This document shows positions 25,856 to 33,871 of a DNA stretch of 52,100 nt, piece by piece. This DNA comes from Phycisphaerae bacterium (GTDB taxonomy: Bacteria > Planctomycetota > Phycisphaerae > Phycisphaerales > Phycisphaeraceae), in the NCBI GenBank assembly GCA_030426385.1, contig JAUHYI010000027.1:1-52100 (forward strand). The letters are read 5' to 3'. Each line of letters starts with the position of its first letter. The first letter of the stretch is position 1. The notes below the pieces were generated by a model. That model saw nothing but the letters and a program-made list of their open reading frames with translations. It was not told the origin of the DNA and searched no databases. Position numbers and translations under genes: made by a program.

Positions 25856-26145
25856 ACGCGGGTTCCAATCTCAAAAAACCACAGGAATCGCGTGTATATG
25901 ATATAACAAATTTGCAGGCCGTCAATAGTAAAATAACGGGATAAAATTGGGTTTTGGTGCGGAATACGAAAGCCACAGTGTGTTTTTGTGGTTTTTGGCG
26001 TGGATTTGTTATGTTTATTTGGGCGTGTTGGCAATGCGGGGCATGCGCATAGATGACTGCTGCCTGACATTGATCGAATGTCAGGCAGCAGTCAGCGTTT
26101 CGATTGCTGTGGCATAGTCCGTTGAATGGCCAGGTAGATGACCAA
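25856..26145. other. Upstream region of the kelch PEP-CTERM gene
   Basis: These 290 bases lie between the SDR gene end and the kelch gene start, both on the minus strand. The half next to the kelch gene is AT-rich and likely holds its promoter; the half next to the SDR gene holds the strong hairpin listed at 26055. Nothing protein-like is seen in either strand. Confidence 0.5.
26055..26093 (-). terminator. Long perfect hairpin after the SDR gene
   Basis: A perfect 17-bp stem with a five-base loop (GATCG) lies 53 bases after the SDR stop. The arms start GACTGCTGCC and end GGCAGCAGTC. No T-run follows on the minus strand, so it may be a Rho-type or mRNA-stabilising end, or a protein-binding site. 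It separates two operons on the same strand. Confidence 0.6.
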
Positions 26146-26928
26146 TTACATGGCCGTGTAGCCGCCGTCGATGAACAGGTTGGCGCCGGTGACATAGGCC
26201 GATGCGTCGGAAGCGAGGAACACGATGGCTCCCTGCAAATCAGTTTTGTTGGCCATGCGTCCGAGCATGGTGCGCTGGACGTAGCGATCGACGAACACCG
26301 ATTCCTGGCCGTCATTAAAACCGCCGGGGCTGATGATGTTAACGCGCACGCCGCTTGGACCGAGTTTGGCCGCGGCGTATCGAGTCAGGTTGAGCATGCC
26401 GCCCTTATGAAAAAAGTAATCAACCTTGCTGCCCCAGTCGAGTCCTTCGTACAGTGACAAGTCGGGTCCGACGGAGCCTTGAATGGAGCCGACGTTGATG
26501 ATGCTGCCCGATTTTTGTGTGGCCATCAATTCGCCGAACGTGCGCGTCATCATGAAAATTCCGGTGGCATTGACCGTCATGCTTTTGGCAAAATCACTGG
26601 CCGGGCTCGACCAATCATCCATCGGACGCAGCACCGCATTGTTGATCAGGATGTCAACGCCACCCGCCTGTTTCAACAATGTGTTTTTCAATTGTTCGAT
26701 GCTCGATTCATCAGCTTGGTCCAATGCGAGGGGCGTAACATCCAGTCCACGTTGTTGGTATTGCTCAGCCAGTTTTTGAATCTGGGGCAGATTACGGCTG
26801 GCCATGTAGGTGCGTGCCCCGGCCTGGGCGAGTGCTTCGGTGATCTGTTGGCCATAGAGACCTGCTCCGCCGGTGATCAGTGCCGTTTTGCCGTTGAGTT
26901 TAAATTGATCAAGCACGTTGGTGCTCAT
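26146..26928 (-). CDS. Short-chain dehydrogenase/reductase
   Basis: ATG 26928 with AGGA at 9 bases gives 260 residues, the standard SDR length. The cofactor site is TGGAGLYG at 19-26, NNA at 96-98, the catalytic Ser148 (NVGSIQGS), and Tyr171 with Lys175 (YFFHK). The helix after it (GGMLNLTRYAAAKLGPSGVRVN) and the end YVTGANLFIDGGYT are typical. It should oxidise or reduce a hydroxyl of a sugar or sugar acid with NAD(P). It is 34 bp downstream of a Gfo/Idh/MocA gene and under the FadR-type regulator above, so all three likely form one transcript. Confidence 0.93.
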   Translation of the reverse strand: MSTNVLDQFKLNGKTALITGGAGLYGQQITEALAQAGARTYMASRNLPQIQKLAEQYQQRGLDVTPLALDQADESSIEQLKNTLLKQAGGVDILINNAVLRPMDDWSSPASDFAKSMTVNATGIFMMTRTFGELMATQKSGSIINVGSIQGSVGPDLSLYEGLDWGSKVDYFFHKGGMLNLTRYAAAKLGPSGVRVNIISPGGFNDGQESVFVDRYVQRTMLGRMANKTDLQGAIVFLASDASAYVTGANLFIDGGYTAM

Positions 26929-26962
26929 GGTGAGTGTCCTGCGTTTGAGGTTGCGTTTGAAA

Positions 26963-28012
26963 TCAGTCGGGGTTGTTCGATATGTCAATGGTTTGCCATT
27001 GGCTGGCATTGTCCATGGATTGCAATGATGCCATGTTGACGCGTAAGGATTGCCGCGCTTCATGCAAGGTGCAAAGAGGTTCGGCGCTGCCTTCGAGGTA
27101 ATCGAAAAAAGCGTTGGCTTGTACGAGGAACCAGTTGTCGCGATCGGTCATATCAACAGGTTCGGGTTGCCATTCTCCACTGATCGTGTCTATCCACAAC
27201 CAGCGTTTATTATGCAGTTCAAGTCGCAACGCTCCGCGTTCGGCGATGACAGTGATAGTGACTTCGTTGGGATACTGGTGCTGGTTGAGGGTATACGATG
27301 CCATGACGGAGGACGATTTGTCAGGGTTTTTGTCGCATGATTCGTGTCGAGCCATGGCATTGACCGTGTCCTCGACATCGATGCCATCGAGTACGCGATG
27401 TTCGCCGTCCACGCAGATGCGGCTGATAGGACCGACGAGCCACTCGCAAGCATTGAATAGATGGGTCAATGAATCCTGGATCGCGCCGCCGCCGGTGTGG
27501 CGTTGGGTAAAGTAAGTGTCGCGATAGGCGGGACGATAAAAAGGAAAATGCTGGCCACATGCGGTGATGATTTGAATGGGGCGGCCGAACTTGCCGGATG
27601 CGAGTGCGTTGCGCATGGCCGTCAATGCTGGATGGGCGCGATACACGTAAGCGACCATGCATTTGAGTTGGTTGGCATTGATCTTTTCGACCAGTGCATC
27701 AAGGCCGTCCTCATCGATGGCCAGTGGTTTTTCAATGAACAAGTGGATGTTGCGTTCGGCGAGCCGTGAAGCAATAGGAATATGTGACGTCGCGGGAGTG
27801 GCGATGATCGCGGCGTCCCATGATTGTTTCAGTGCGTCATCCAATGAGGTATAGGAATGTTTCAGCGCATAGCGTTGGGCAATTTCATCGCAGCGTGTCT
27901 GATTGGATTCGCATAATCCAATTTCGGCGCGGCCGGTTTTTTGACCGCAGCGCACGTGCCGTTCGCCGATTGACCCACCGCCTATCACGAGAATTCGATG
28001 TTGTTGATTCAT
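26963..28012 (-). CDS. Gfo/Idh/MocA-family oxidoreductase
   Basis: A 349-residue protein with the nucleotide site ILVIGGGSIGERHVRCGQ and the catalytic block FIEKPLA. The second domain shows QHFPFYRPAYRDTYFTQRHTGGGAIQDSLTHLFN, with the His-rich region that usually completes the active site. It probably oxidises a sugar or sugar-acid hydroxyl with NAD. It follows the FadR-type regulator by 31 bp and precedes the SDR, suggesting two successive oxidations in one pathway. The substrate is not evident from sequence. Confidence 0.92.
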   Translation of the reverse strand: MNQQHRILVIGGGSIGERHVRCGQKTGRAEIGLCESNQTRCDEIAQRYALKHSYTSLDDALKQSWDAAIIATPATSHIPIASRLAERNIHLFIEKPLAIDEDGLDALVEKINANQLKCMVAYVYRAHPALTAMRNALASGKFGRPIQIITACGQHFPFYRPAYRDTYFTQRHTGGGAIQDSLTHLFNACEWLVGPISRICVDGEHRVLDGIDVEDTVNAMARHESCDKNPDKSSSVMASYTLNQHQYPNEVTITVIAERGALRLELHNKRWLWIDTISGEWQPEPVDMTDRDNWFLVQANAFFDYLEGSAEPLCTLHEARQSLRVNMASLQSMDNASQWQTIDISNNPD

Positions 28013-28043
28013 GGTTTAGTTTTTTTATGTGAGTGTGATGCAC

Positions 28044-28691
28044 TTACGTCAACAACAATGAAGACGAGTGCGAATGTAGTAAATGCTGCTTCAACAATTC
28101 GGCAGCGCGTTCAAAATTTTCACAGGCCAAGTGTTCGTAAATTTTTTCGTGTTCGTTTAATGCTCGCTCCAAAGTGGCGAGTAATGCTTCGTGGTCTAAG
28201 GTCATTTGTAATGTGATAAGTGTGGGGGCGTGCAGGTAGGCATCCATCATACGGCGGTTGCCTGCCAGTGTGATGATCTGTTCGTGAAACTTCCGGTCGG
28301 CTTCGACGAAACCCAGGGGCATATCTGCTTGCCACATGTCACGCATGGTTTGGCAGATGGCATGCAAGGGTTTGACGTCGATAGATTGGCGACAGTGATC
28401 CATGCGATGGATGGCGGCCACTTCCAGCGTGACACGCAGTTCGAGGATTTCGTCGAGGTCGGTTTTTTCCAAGCATGGGACAAAAATGCCGCCGCGCTGG
28501 CCGGGGGCGAGCAATCCCTCGTGAACCAGTAGCCCGAATGCTTCGCGCAACGCCCCGCGATAGACGCCGAGCTTGTTGGACCATTCGACTTCTCCAAGTC
28601 GTGTGCCAGGCGGGATTTGCCCGTGTAGCAGCAGGGGTCGCAGGCGCTGGTAGGCCTCTTGTTTTTGTTGTGCGGCATGCTCGCGAATCAT
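28044..28691 (-). CDS. GntR-family regulator, FadR/FCD subgroup
   Basis: A 215-residue regulator. The winged helix is at ~8-75 (AYQRLRPLLLHGQIPPGTRLGEVE, LGVYRGALREAFGLLVHEGLL). The all-helical FCD sensor follows, with metal or ligand residues in the blocks EADRKFHEQIITLAGN and ALNEHEKIYEHL. FCD sensors bind small carboxylates, often sugar acids. It heads a minus-strand block of two dehydrogenases. Two palindromes fit for a GntR dimer overlap and follow its start codon upstream (listed separately), so it very likely represses itself and the genes behind it. Confidence 0.93.
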   Translation of the reverse strand: MIREHAAQQKQEAYQRLRPLLLHGQIPPGTRLGEVEWSNKLGVYRGALREAFGLLVHEGLLAPGQRGGIFVPCLEKTDLDEILELRVTLEVAAIHRMDHCRQSIDVKPLHAICQTMRDMWQADMPLGFVEADRKFHEQIITLAGNRRMMDAYLHAPTLITLQMTLDHEALLATLERALNEHEKIYEHLACENFERAAELLKQHLLHSHSSSLLLT

Positions 28692-28725
28692 GTAGACATA
28701 TATACCATGATTTTGTCTACAAAAT
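28690..28725. promoter_or_regulatory. Twin GntR-type operators at the FadR-type gene start
   Basis: ATGTAGACAT (28690-28699) overlaps the start codon, and ATTTTGTCTACAAAAT (28710-28725) lies just upstream; both are perfect palindromes around a two-base centre. They share the GT-AG/CT-AC core, and their centres are 23 bases apart, about two helical turns. The second fits the known GntR consensus of GT(n)AC half-sites. Autoregulation is the likely use. Confidence 0.7.
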
Positions 28726-28839
28726 AGAGCGGGCCAAGTTTTTTTGAATAATCAATCGTAAAAATGTAGCGGTTTGGTTCAGACCCAGACCTAGCCTCAG
28801 GTCTTTGGCCTTTGGTCGTGGTCTGCGACCTCACTCGGG

Positions 28840-29637
28840 TTATGTGAGTTTGATTTCAGTGGTGAACGGCTCGAATTCCTGATCGACCACCCAGTCCGGG
28901 CGCGGGTTGGCGACGGGCTTGGGACGATTGTCGATGTGGGCACAGGCGAAGATCAGCGATTTGCGTTGGTTCGGTGAGAGGTTGTGGCCGGAGCCGTGCA
29001 GTACTCTGCAATCAAAAAACCATACGTCGCCTGCCTTGCCGGTGACCGGCACGATCTGACTATCATCGCGCAGGTTGGCATGAAGCGCGTCGGTTGTGAC
29101 GCACCACTGTTTGTAGTTGGTGGTTTTTTCATCGCTATGGTGGTCGAGCATGTCCCAGCGATGTGAGCCAGGAACCATTAACAGGCACCCTCCGTGAATC
29201 GTGGTGTCGTCAAGCATGACCAGTACCGAGCTCATGCGATCATCGACGCCATCGTGCTGCCAGTAGCCGTAGTCTTGATGCCATAGCCAGACGGCCCCTT
29301 CAAAGGCATCTTTCACATTGAGCTTGCTGTGATACACGTAACCATCGGCGGCAAAGATTTGCTTCATCGGGCCGGCGATCTTTGGACTACGCAGCAGTTG
29401 GCGATATGGCTCGACCTGTCGATGCATCGCAAACAGTGAACGGACCGCGCCGGATCGTTCGCGAATCCAGTGGACACGCTTATCGTCGTCACCGCTTAGT
29501 GCTTCGTGATCGCGATAGTGTTGGCAATATTCATCGGCAATAGAGTTTAGCGGTGCCAGTTCATCGGTATTGAACAGGCCGGGGCATGCCAGGAAACCAT
29601 CGTTGTGATATTGCGCAAGTTGTTGTTGGGACCACAT
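28840..29637 (-). CDS. Phytanoyl-CoA dioxygenase-family Fe(II)/2-oxoglutarate oxygenase
   Basis: A 265-residue PhyH-family enzyme. The iron ligands are His120 and Asp122 (WHQDYGYW) with His214 (RVLHGSGHN). The Arg of RKS after it would bind 2-oxoglutarate. Family members hydroxylate phytanoyl-CoA, ectoine, natural products and small molecules. It has no signal peptide. The gene is divergent from an AraC regulator, 137 bp between starts, which suggests that the regulator controls it. It is followed by ~148 bp with short inverted repeats (AGACCT / AGGTCT) and then the FadR-type gene. Substrate unknown. Confidence 0.9.
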   Translation of the reverse strand: MWSQQQLAQYHNDGFLACPGLFNTDELAPLNSIADEYCQHYRDHEALSGDDDKRVHWIRERSGAVRSLFAMHRQVEPYRQLLRSPKIAGPMKQIFAADGYVYHSKLNVKDAFEGAVWLWHQDYGYWQHDGVDDRMSSVLVMLDDTTIHGGCLLMVPGSHRWDMLDHHSDEKTTNYKQWCVTTDALHANLRDDSQIVPVTGKAGDVWFFDCRVLHGSGHNLSPNQRKSLIFACAHIDNRPKPVANPRPDWVVDQEFEPFTTEIKLT

Positions 29638-29774
29638 GGTAAGACTCCGAGAGGATGATGAACGAAAAGCGATTGCAAGCGGAGGCGCGAGACGGAAAGA
29701 AGCAATCGTGCGTAAAACCTAACGGTTGGCTCACCAATAAACAATACGCAAAACATGACCAGAATAGGTAAAAT

Positions 29775-30470
29775 ATGCGCATGAGCAGTCAAGCCACAAC
29801 CCCGTACCCTTGGCGGCGTGTACCACGTTTAGCGATGCGCGTTCGTTATGCCCAGCATGATGCGGCTCACCGTGAACTCGACGTGTTGTTGGATGAGATT
29901 CAGCTTGAGCACGCGGGGCGTCGCGACTTGAGCCAGCGGAAATTACGATGTGGCATGGTGATGAGTTATTGCCTCCGCGGTGCCAGGCTCGGTGGGGCAA
30001 CTAGCGATCCCATTCTGGCGAATACGATGGATGCGGTTGACGCTTTGGCACGCAAGCGTTCCTGGCCAAACGTTCGTGCGCTGATGCATGAATTCATTGA
30101 GCAAATGATGTTGCAAGTCTCACCGCGTCGGCAAAGCCCTATGGCCCGCATGGTTGGGCGTATTCAGCGTGAGTTGATAAACAATCCAGACCAAGTGGAC
30201 ACGTTGTCCAGCTACGCGGCGTCAGCGGGCGTGCGACCTGAAGTGTTGTCCCGTCAGTTCCGCCGCATTACGGGGCAGACATTTTGTGATGCCCGTCGGT
30301 CGGGACGGATGGCGCGTGCTAAGCACTTGTTGGTCGCGACAACAGCCTCGGTGGCGGAGGTTGCTCGGCGGGTCGGTATGCAAGATGTGTCCCAATTTAT
30401 TGCATTGTTCCGGCATGAGTTTGGCCAGACGCCTGCGCGATATCGTCAAGGTGATGCGTTTGTTCAATGA
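29775..30470 (+). CDS. AraC-family transcriptional regulator
   Basis: The C-terminal ~105 residues are an AraC/XylS double helix-turn-helix: VDTLSSYAASAGVRPEVLSRQFRRITGQTF, then ARAKHLLVATTASVAEVARRVGMQD and QFIALFRHEFGQTPARYR. The N-terminal ~120 residues are much shorter than a usual cupin sensor and do not show a clear one (YPWRRVPRLAMRVRYAQHDAAHRELDVLLDEIQLEHAG). It is divergent from the phytanoyl-CoA dioxygenase-like gene and probably controls it. GTG or other starts upstream are not obvious. Confidence 0.9.
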   Translation: MRMSSQATTPYPWRRVPRLAMRVRYAQHDAAHRELDVLLDEIQLEHAGRRDLSQRKLRCGMVMSYCLRGARLGGATSDPILANTMDAVDALARKRSWPNVRALMHEFIEQMMLQVSPRRQSPMARMVGRIQRELINNPDQVDTLSSYAASAGVRPEVLSRQFRRITGQTFCDARRSGRMARAKHLLVATTASVAEVARRVGMQDVSQFIALFRHEFGQTPARYRQGDAFVQ

Positions 30471-30754
30471 GTTTTAACATGTGGGTGACGGGGCAGAATG
30501 TCATTCACGGGGTGCTTCGTCAGGCTTCGTCAATGCTTCGTTATTGCTTCGCCAAGGTTTCGGCCATGCTTTGTTGATGCTTCGAAAATATGGTGGGCGG
30601 GGCACTATGCTATGATGCTCCCTGGCAGAGACGGAAGGCGTGGGGAGAGCTAGGACGAGTGAGCAGAGGCGTGGATAGATGGGTGGTGTTGGGTGGTGTT
30701 GGGGGGCAGGTGGATGGTGATGGGGGTAAGCGGGGGGTGGGACCTGTTGATGTT
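30471..30754. repeat. Intergenic region with phased GCTTCG repeats and a G-rich block
   Basis: Seven copies or near copies of GCTTCG start at 30514, 30524, 30534, 30546, 30557, 30568 and 30579, i.e. every 10-12 bases. A G-rich stretch follows at ~30690-30742, like those further right. No gene fits; the frame open from 30590 has low-complexity, non-conserved residues until ATG 30755. Confidence 0.55.
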
Positions 30755-31207
30755 ATGTCGAGCATGGGAAAACTAAAATTAATAGGTCGTCGGGAGCGGA
30801 TTAGCTTGCCCGAGTGGGGATTAAAGCGGGTGCGCGCCAAGATTGATACCGGTGCGCGGACCAGCGCGATCGATGTGGCGCAGATAGAACACCTGGACGA
30901 TGGGCGGATTCGTTTTGAAGTGGTGTATCGAGTGAAGCCCAAGCGGGTGACTCGTTGGGTTGAGGCCATGCCGGTGCGCACCAGTATGGTTAAGCCGAGC
31001 CACGGCAAAGCGCATGAGCGGATTGTGTGTCGGACGAAAATGTGTATGGGTGCCTATGAGCAGGATGTGGAGATCAGTCTGATCTGCCGCAAGGGGATGC
31101 TGTGTCGCATGTTGATTGGTCGCACTGCGTTGGCAGGTCGTTTTGCCGTGGATGCGTCATCGAAGTATCTGTTGTCGCGTCCCGAAAAAAAACGACTCAC
31201 TCAATAA
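30755..31207 (+). CDS. Retropepsin-like protease (RimB / ATP-dependent zinc protease family)
   Basis: ATG 30755 gives 150 residues, the normal size for this family (PF05618). The block RAKIDTGARTSAIDV contains Asp31-Thr-Gly-Ala, the retropepsin-type active site; VSTSMVKPSHGKAHERIVCRT-like and LIGRTALAGRFAVD blocks complete the fold. The family is called ATP-dependent zinc protease in databases, but the motif is that of an aspartic protease. In Pseudomonas the RimB homologue acts with RimK on ribosomal protein S6. Here it is 15 bp upstream of a RimK-like ligase gene and an aspartoacylase-like gene. ATG 30764 is an alternative start. Confidence 0.85.
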   Translation: MSSMGKLKLIGRRERISLPEWGLKRVRAKIDTGARTSAIDVAQIEHLDDGRIRFEVVYRVKPKRVTRWVEAMPVRTSMVKPSHGKAHERIVCRTKMCMGAYEQDVEISLICRKGMLCRMLIGRTALAGRFAVDASSKYLLSRPEKKRLTQ

Positions 31208-31222
31208 AGAGAGGTTGTCCCG

Positions 31223-32425
31223 GTGAAATTAGGAATCCTATCGACATCACCGCGTTGCTATAGCACGCGACGCCTCAAGCAAGCCGCCGAGGAACGTGGT
31301 CACAAAGTGAAGGTGTTGAACACGCTGCGTTTTGCTATTGAATTGTCCGAGGGCGATCCGGATTTATATTTCCGTTCAAAACAACTGTCGGATTACGATG
31401 CGATATTGCCGCGCATTGGCGCGTCGATTTCCTATTTCGGCACCGCGGTGGTGCGTCAGTTTGAACAGATGGACATTTATACGCCGAACACCGCCAACGG
31501 CATTACGAATTCGCGTGACAAATTGCGATCGCTGCAGATTCTGAGTCGGCATGACATCGGCATTCCGCATACGACTTTTGTGCGTGGCCGAGCGGATGTG
31601 TTGCCGGCAATTGAGCGTATCGGCGGTGCGCCGGTCATCATAAAAATTCTGGAAGGCACGCAGGGCGTGGGTGTGATTCTGGCGGACAGTTCGAAGGTCG
31701 CTGAGGCGATTATTGAAACATTGCAAACCGCCAAGCAGAACGTATTGATTCAGAGTTTTGTCAAGGAAAGCAAAGGTCGCGACATTCGTGCGTTTGTGGT
31801 GGGCGATACCGTCGTGGCCGCGATGCGTCGCGTGGCCCAGGGTGATGAATTCCGCAGTAATGTGCATCGTGGTGGGGTCGCTGAACGTGTTGATTTGGAC
31901 CCGGCGTATAAAGAGACCGCTGTGCGGGCCGCGCAGATCATGGGGTTGCGCATGGCCGGCGTGGATATGTTGGAAGCCAACGATGGGCCTGTCGTGATGG
32001 AAGTGAATTCATCGCCCGGCTTGGAAGGGATCGAAGGAGCAACGGGGTTGGACATCGCTGGGACGGTGATCGATTACATGGCGAACCAAGTGAATTTCCC
32101 AGAGATCGATGTGCGACAGCGTTTGACGGTATCCAAAGGTTACGGCGTGGTGGATGTGTCGATTCCTGTGGGTTCGCAATTGGTGGGCAAGACGATCGAA
32201 AATTCAGGGCTGCGTGATCGCGATATCGTGGTTCTGAATCTGCATCGTGGTACGAGCGTGATTTCGAATCCGAAAAACACGCGCACGATTGAAGCGGACG
32301 ACAAATTGTTGTGTTATGGCAAGCTGGATTCGATGCGTGAACTGATTCCGCTGAAGAAGCGGGTTAAGAAATTGAAAGCAGGCAAATTGGATCAAGCGTT
32401 GCTCGACCAGTTGGAGAATGTTTGA
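31223..32425 (+). CDS. rimK: RimK-type ATP-grasp glutamate ligase with C-terminal TrkA-C-like domain
   Basis: GTG 31223 with AGAGG at 8 bases is the start. Residues ~1-290 form the RimK ATP-grasp ligase: LPRIGASISYFGTAVVRQFE, TPNTANGITNSRDKLRSLQIL, IIKILEGTQGVGV, DIRAFVVGD, MEVNSSPGLEGIE with the Mg-binding Glu and Asn. Residues ~310-385 (YGVVDVSIPVGSQLVGKTIENSGLRDRDIVVLNLHRG, LLCYGKLDSMREL) resemble the RCK_C/TrkA-C ligand-binding domain. RimK adds glutamate to a C-terminus, in E. coli to ribosomal protein S6. The fusion suggests control by a small ligand. The protease before and acylase after it point to a reversible modification. Confidence 0.92.
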   Translation: MKLGILSTSPRCYSTRRLKQAAEERGHKVKVLNTLRFAIELSEGDPDLYFRSKQLSDYDAILPRIGASISYFGTAVVRQFEQMDIYTPNTANGITNSRDKLRSLQILSRHDIGIPHTTFVRGRADVLPAIERIGGAPVIIKILEGTQGVGVILADSSKVAEAIIETLQTAKQNVLIQSFVKESKGRDIRAFVVGDTVVAAMRRVAQGDEFRSNVHRGGVAERVDLDPAYKETAVRAAQIMGLRMAGVDMLEANDGPVVMEVNSSPGLEGIEGATGLDIAGTVIDYMANQVNFPEIDVRQRLTVSKGYGVVDVSIPVGSQLVGKTIENSGLRDRDIVVLNLHRGTSVISNPKNTRTIEADDKLLCYGKLDSMRELIPLKKRVKKLKAGKLDQALLDQLENV

Positions 32426-33507
32426 TGAAGGATGCAGGGCCGGTGCGTGCGAGTTGCTGGGAAGATGTTAAGGCTGGGGCGTCGGCATTGCGCACGATCG
32501 TGGTTTCAGAAAGTTATGCGGGCAACAATGTGACGATTCCGTTGCATGTATGTCGAGGCAAACGTGAAGGTCCGACAGTTTGCGTGACAGCGGCGGTGCA
32601 TGGTGACGAGATCAATGGCACGGGCACAATCCGTAAGCTGGTTCGCGAAAGTAAGTTTGATCTGTTGGCTGGCACGCTGGTGTTGGTGCCGGTGGTGAAC
32701 ATTCTGGGATTCGAACGGCATACGCGGTACCTGCCTGATCGTCGCGATTTGAATCGAAGTTTTCCGGGATTGGCTGCGGGTAGCTTGGCCAGTCGCATGG
32801 CACGGGCGTTTTTCGATCAAGTGACGCGACACTGCCAATACGGGATTGATCTGCATACCGCGGCGCTGCGTCGGACGAACTTTCCCAACGTCCGTGCCGA
32901 TATGTCAAACAAAAAATTGGCAGATTTCGCTCGGTCGTTTGGTTCCGAGTTGATCGTTGATAGCAAAGGGCCCAAGGGATCATTGCGACAAAGCGCGTGT
33001 CGGATCGGTTGCGCGACATTGATTCTCGAAGCGGGCGAAGTGTGGAAAGTCGAACGTGGCGTGGTGGAGTATGCGGTGCGCGGCATTCGCAATTGCCTGC
33101 GTTACTTGGGGATGGTGGAGGGTGAGCCACAAAAGCCTGCGTATCTGGTGGAAACCAATGTGACGCAATGGGTGCGTGCCACGCATGGAGGCTTCCTGGA
33201 ATTTCATGTGGGACCCGGCGATATTGTGGCAGAGGGTGAAGCCATAGCGACCAATACCAGCTTGCTCGGCGAAGACCAGAAGATTATCTGCGCTCCGCGT
33301 AACGCGATCGTGTTGGGGATGACGACGATCCCTTCAGTGGCACCAGGCGATCCGGTGTGCCACCTGGCCTATCCACGCAAAGGCACATTGAAAAAAATCG
33401 AAGGCATCGTCGATCGCATGAGTCATGATTCATTGCATGAACGCATGCGCGATGACCTGGCCAGTAGTGTGCATGTGACCGATTCCGATGTGAATGGTGT
33501 AGATTAA
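32425..33507 (+). CDS. Succinylglutamate desuccinylase/aspartoacylase-family metallohydrolase
   Basis: ATG 32425 overlaps the stop of rimK as TGATG, so the two are coupled. In 360 residues the zinc ligands are His59 and Glu62 (VHGDEING) and His144 (IDLHTA), as in the M14-like AstE/AspA family; PDRRDLNRSFPG carries the substrate-binding Asn and Arg, and LILEAGE the catalytic Glu. The C-terminal ~100 residues (FLEFHVGPGDIVAEGEAIATN) resemble a lipoyl/barrel-sandwich domain. Members split N-acyl amino acids such as N-acetylaspartate or N-succinylglutamate. Next to RimK it may remove glutamate or an acylated amino acid. It is the last gene of the cassette. Confidence 0.92.
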   Translation: MKDAGPVRASCWEDVKAGASALRTIVVSESYAGNNVTIPLHVCRGKREGPTVCVTAAVHGDEINGTGTIRKLVRESKFDLLAGTLVLVPVVNILGFERHTRYLPDRRDLNRSFPGLAAGSLASRMARAFFDQVTRHCQYGIDLHTAALRRTNFPNVRADMSNKKLADFARSFGSELIVDSKGPKGSLRQSACRIGCATLILEAGEVWKVERGVVEYAVRGIRNCLRYLGMVEGEPQKPAYLVETNVTQWVRATHGGFLEFHVGPGDIVAEGEAIATNTSLLGEDQKIICAPRNAIVLGMTTIPSVAPGDPVCHLAYPRKGTLKKIEGIVDRMSHDSLHERMRDDLASSVHVTDSDVNGVD

Positions 33508-33871
33508 TCGAGCGTGGGCATGTCAGTGGTTTGAGGGTAGGTATGAGGCGGGATGGTGTCATGGTGGTGTCATGATGGGGGCATGGGGGGGGAGAGTGGG
33601 GGGGGGTGGGGGGGCAATCATTTTGCGAGTGATGGTCGTGCTCAAAGTGGTTTGTTCGTACGATTCAAAGTGGGCTATTCCGGTTTGTGACGGTTAACCC
33701 GTCTGTTGCAGTTTTCAACTTGAGTGACCCAAAAATTTAGTATTAACCAGCGGGCAAATCGGGCCGAATAATGTCGGTCAGGACTGTGCTGGGTTACGCC
33801 TATTGCGTTCGACCTTATGGGTGGTGATTTAAGGGGGCGAGCAAGAGCTGAATCTCGTGAGAAAGGGAAAA
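33508..33871. other. Intergenic region with G-rich block
   Basis: These 364 bases separate the acylase from the thioredoxin-like gene. The first part has GT-rich repeats and a G-rich block at ~33576-33614 with runs of 8, 9 and 7 G. The second part (33680-33860) is ordinary DNA and probably contains the promoter of the signalling operon, including a perfect 10-base palindrome GGTTAACC-type core near 33690. No gene is seen. Confidence 0.5.

Noticed and set aside
30590..30754. Longer N-terminus for the retropepsin-like protease
   Set aside because: The extra 55 residues come from G-rich repeat DNA and are not part of the family; ATG 30755 gives the usual length.
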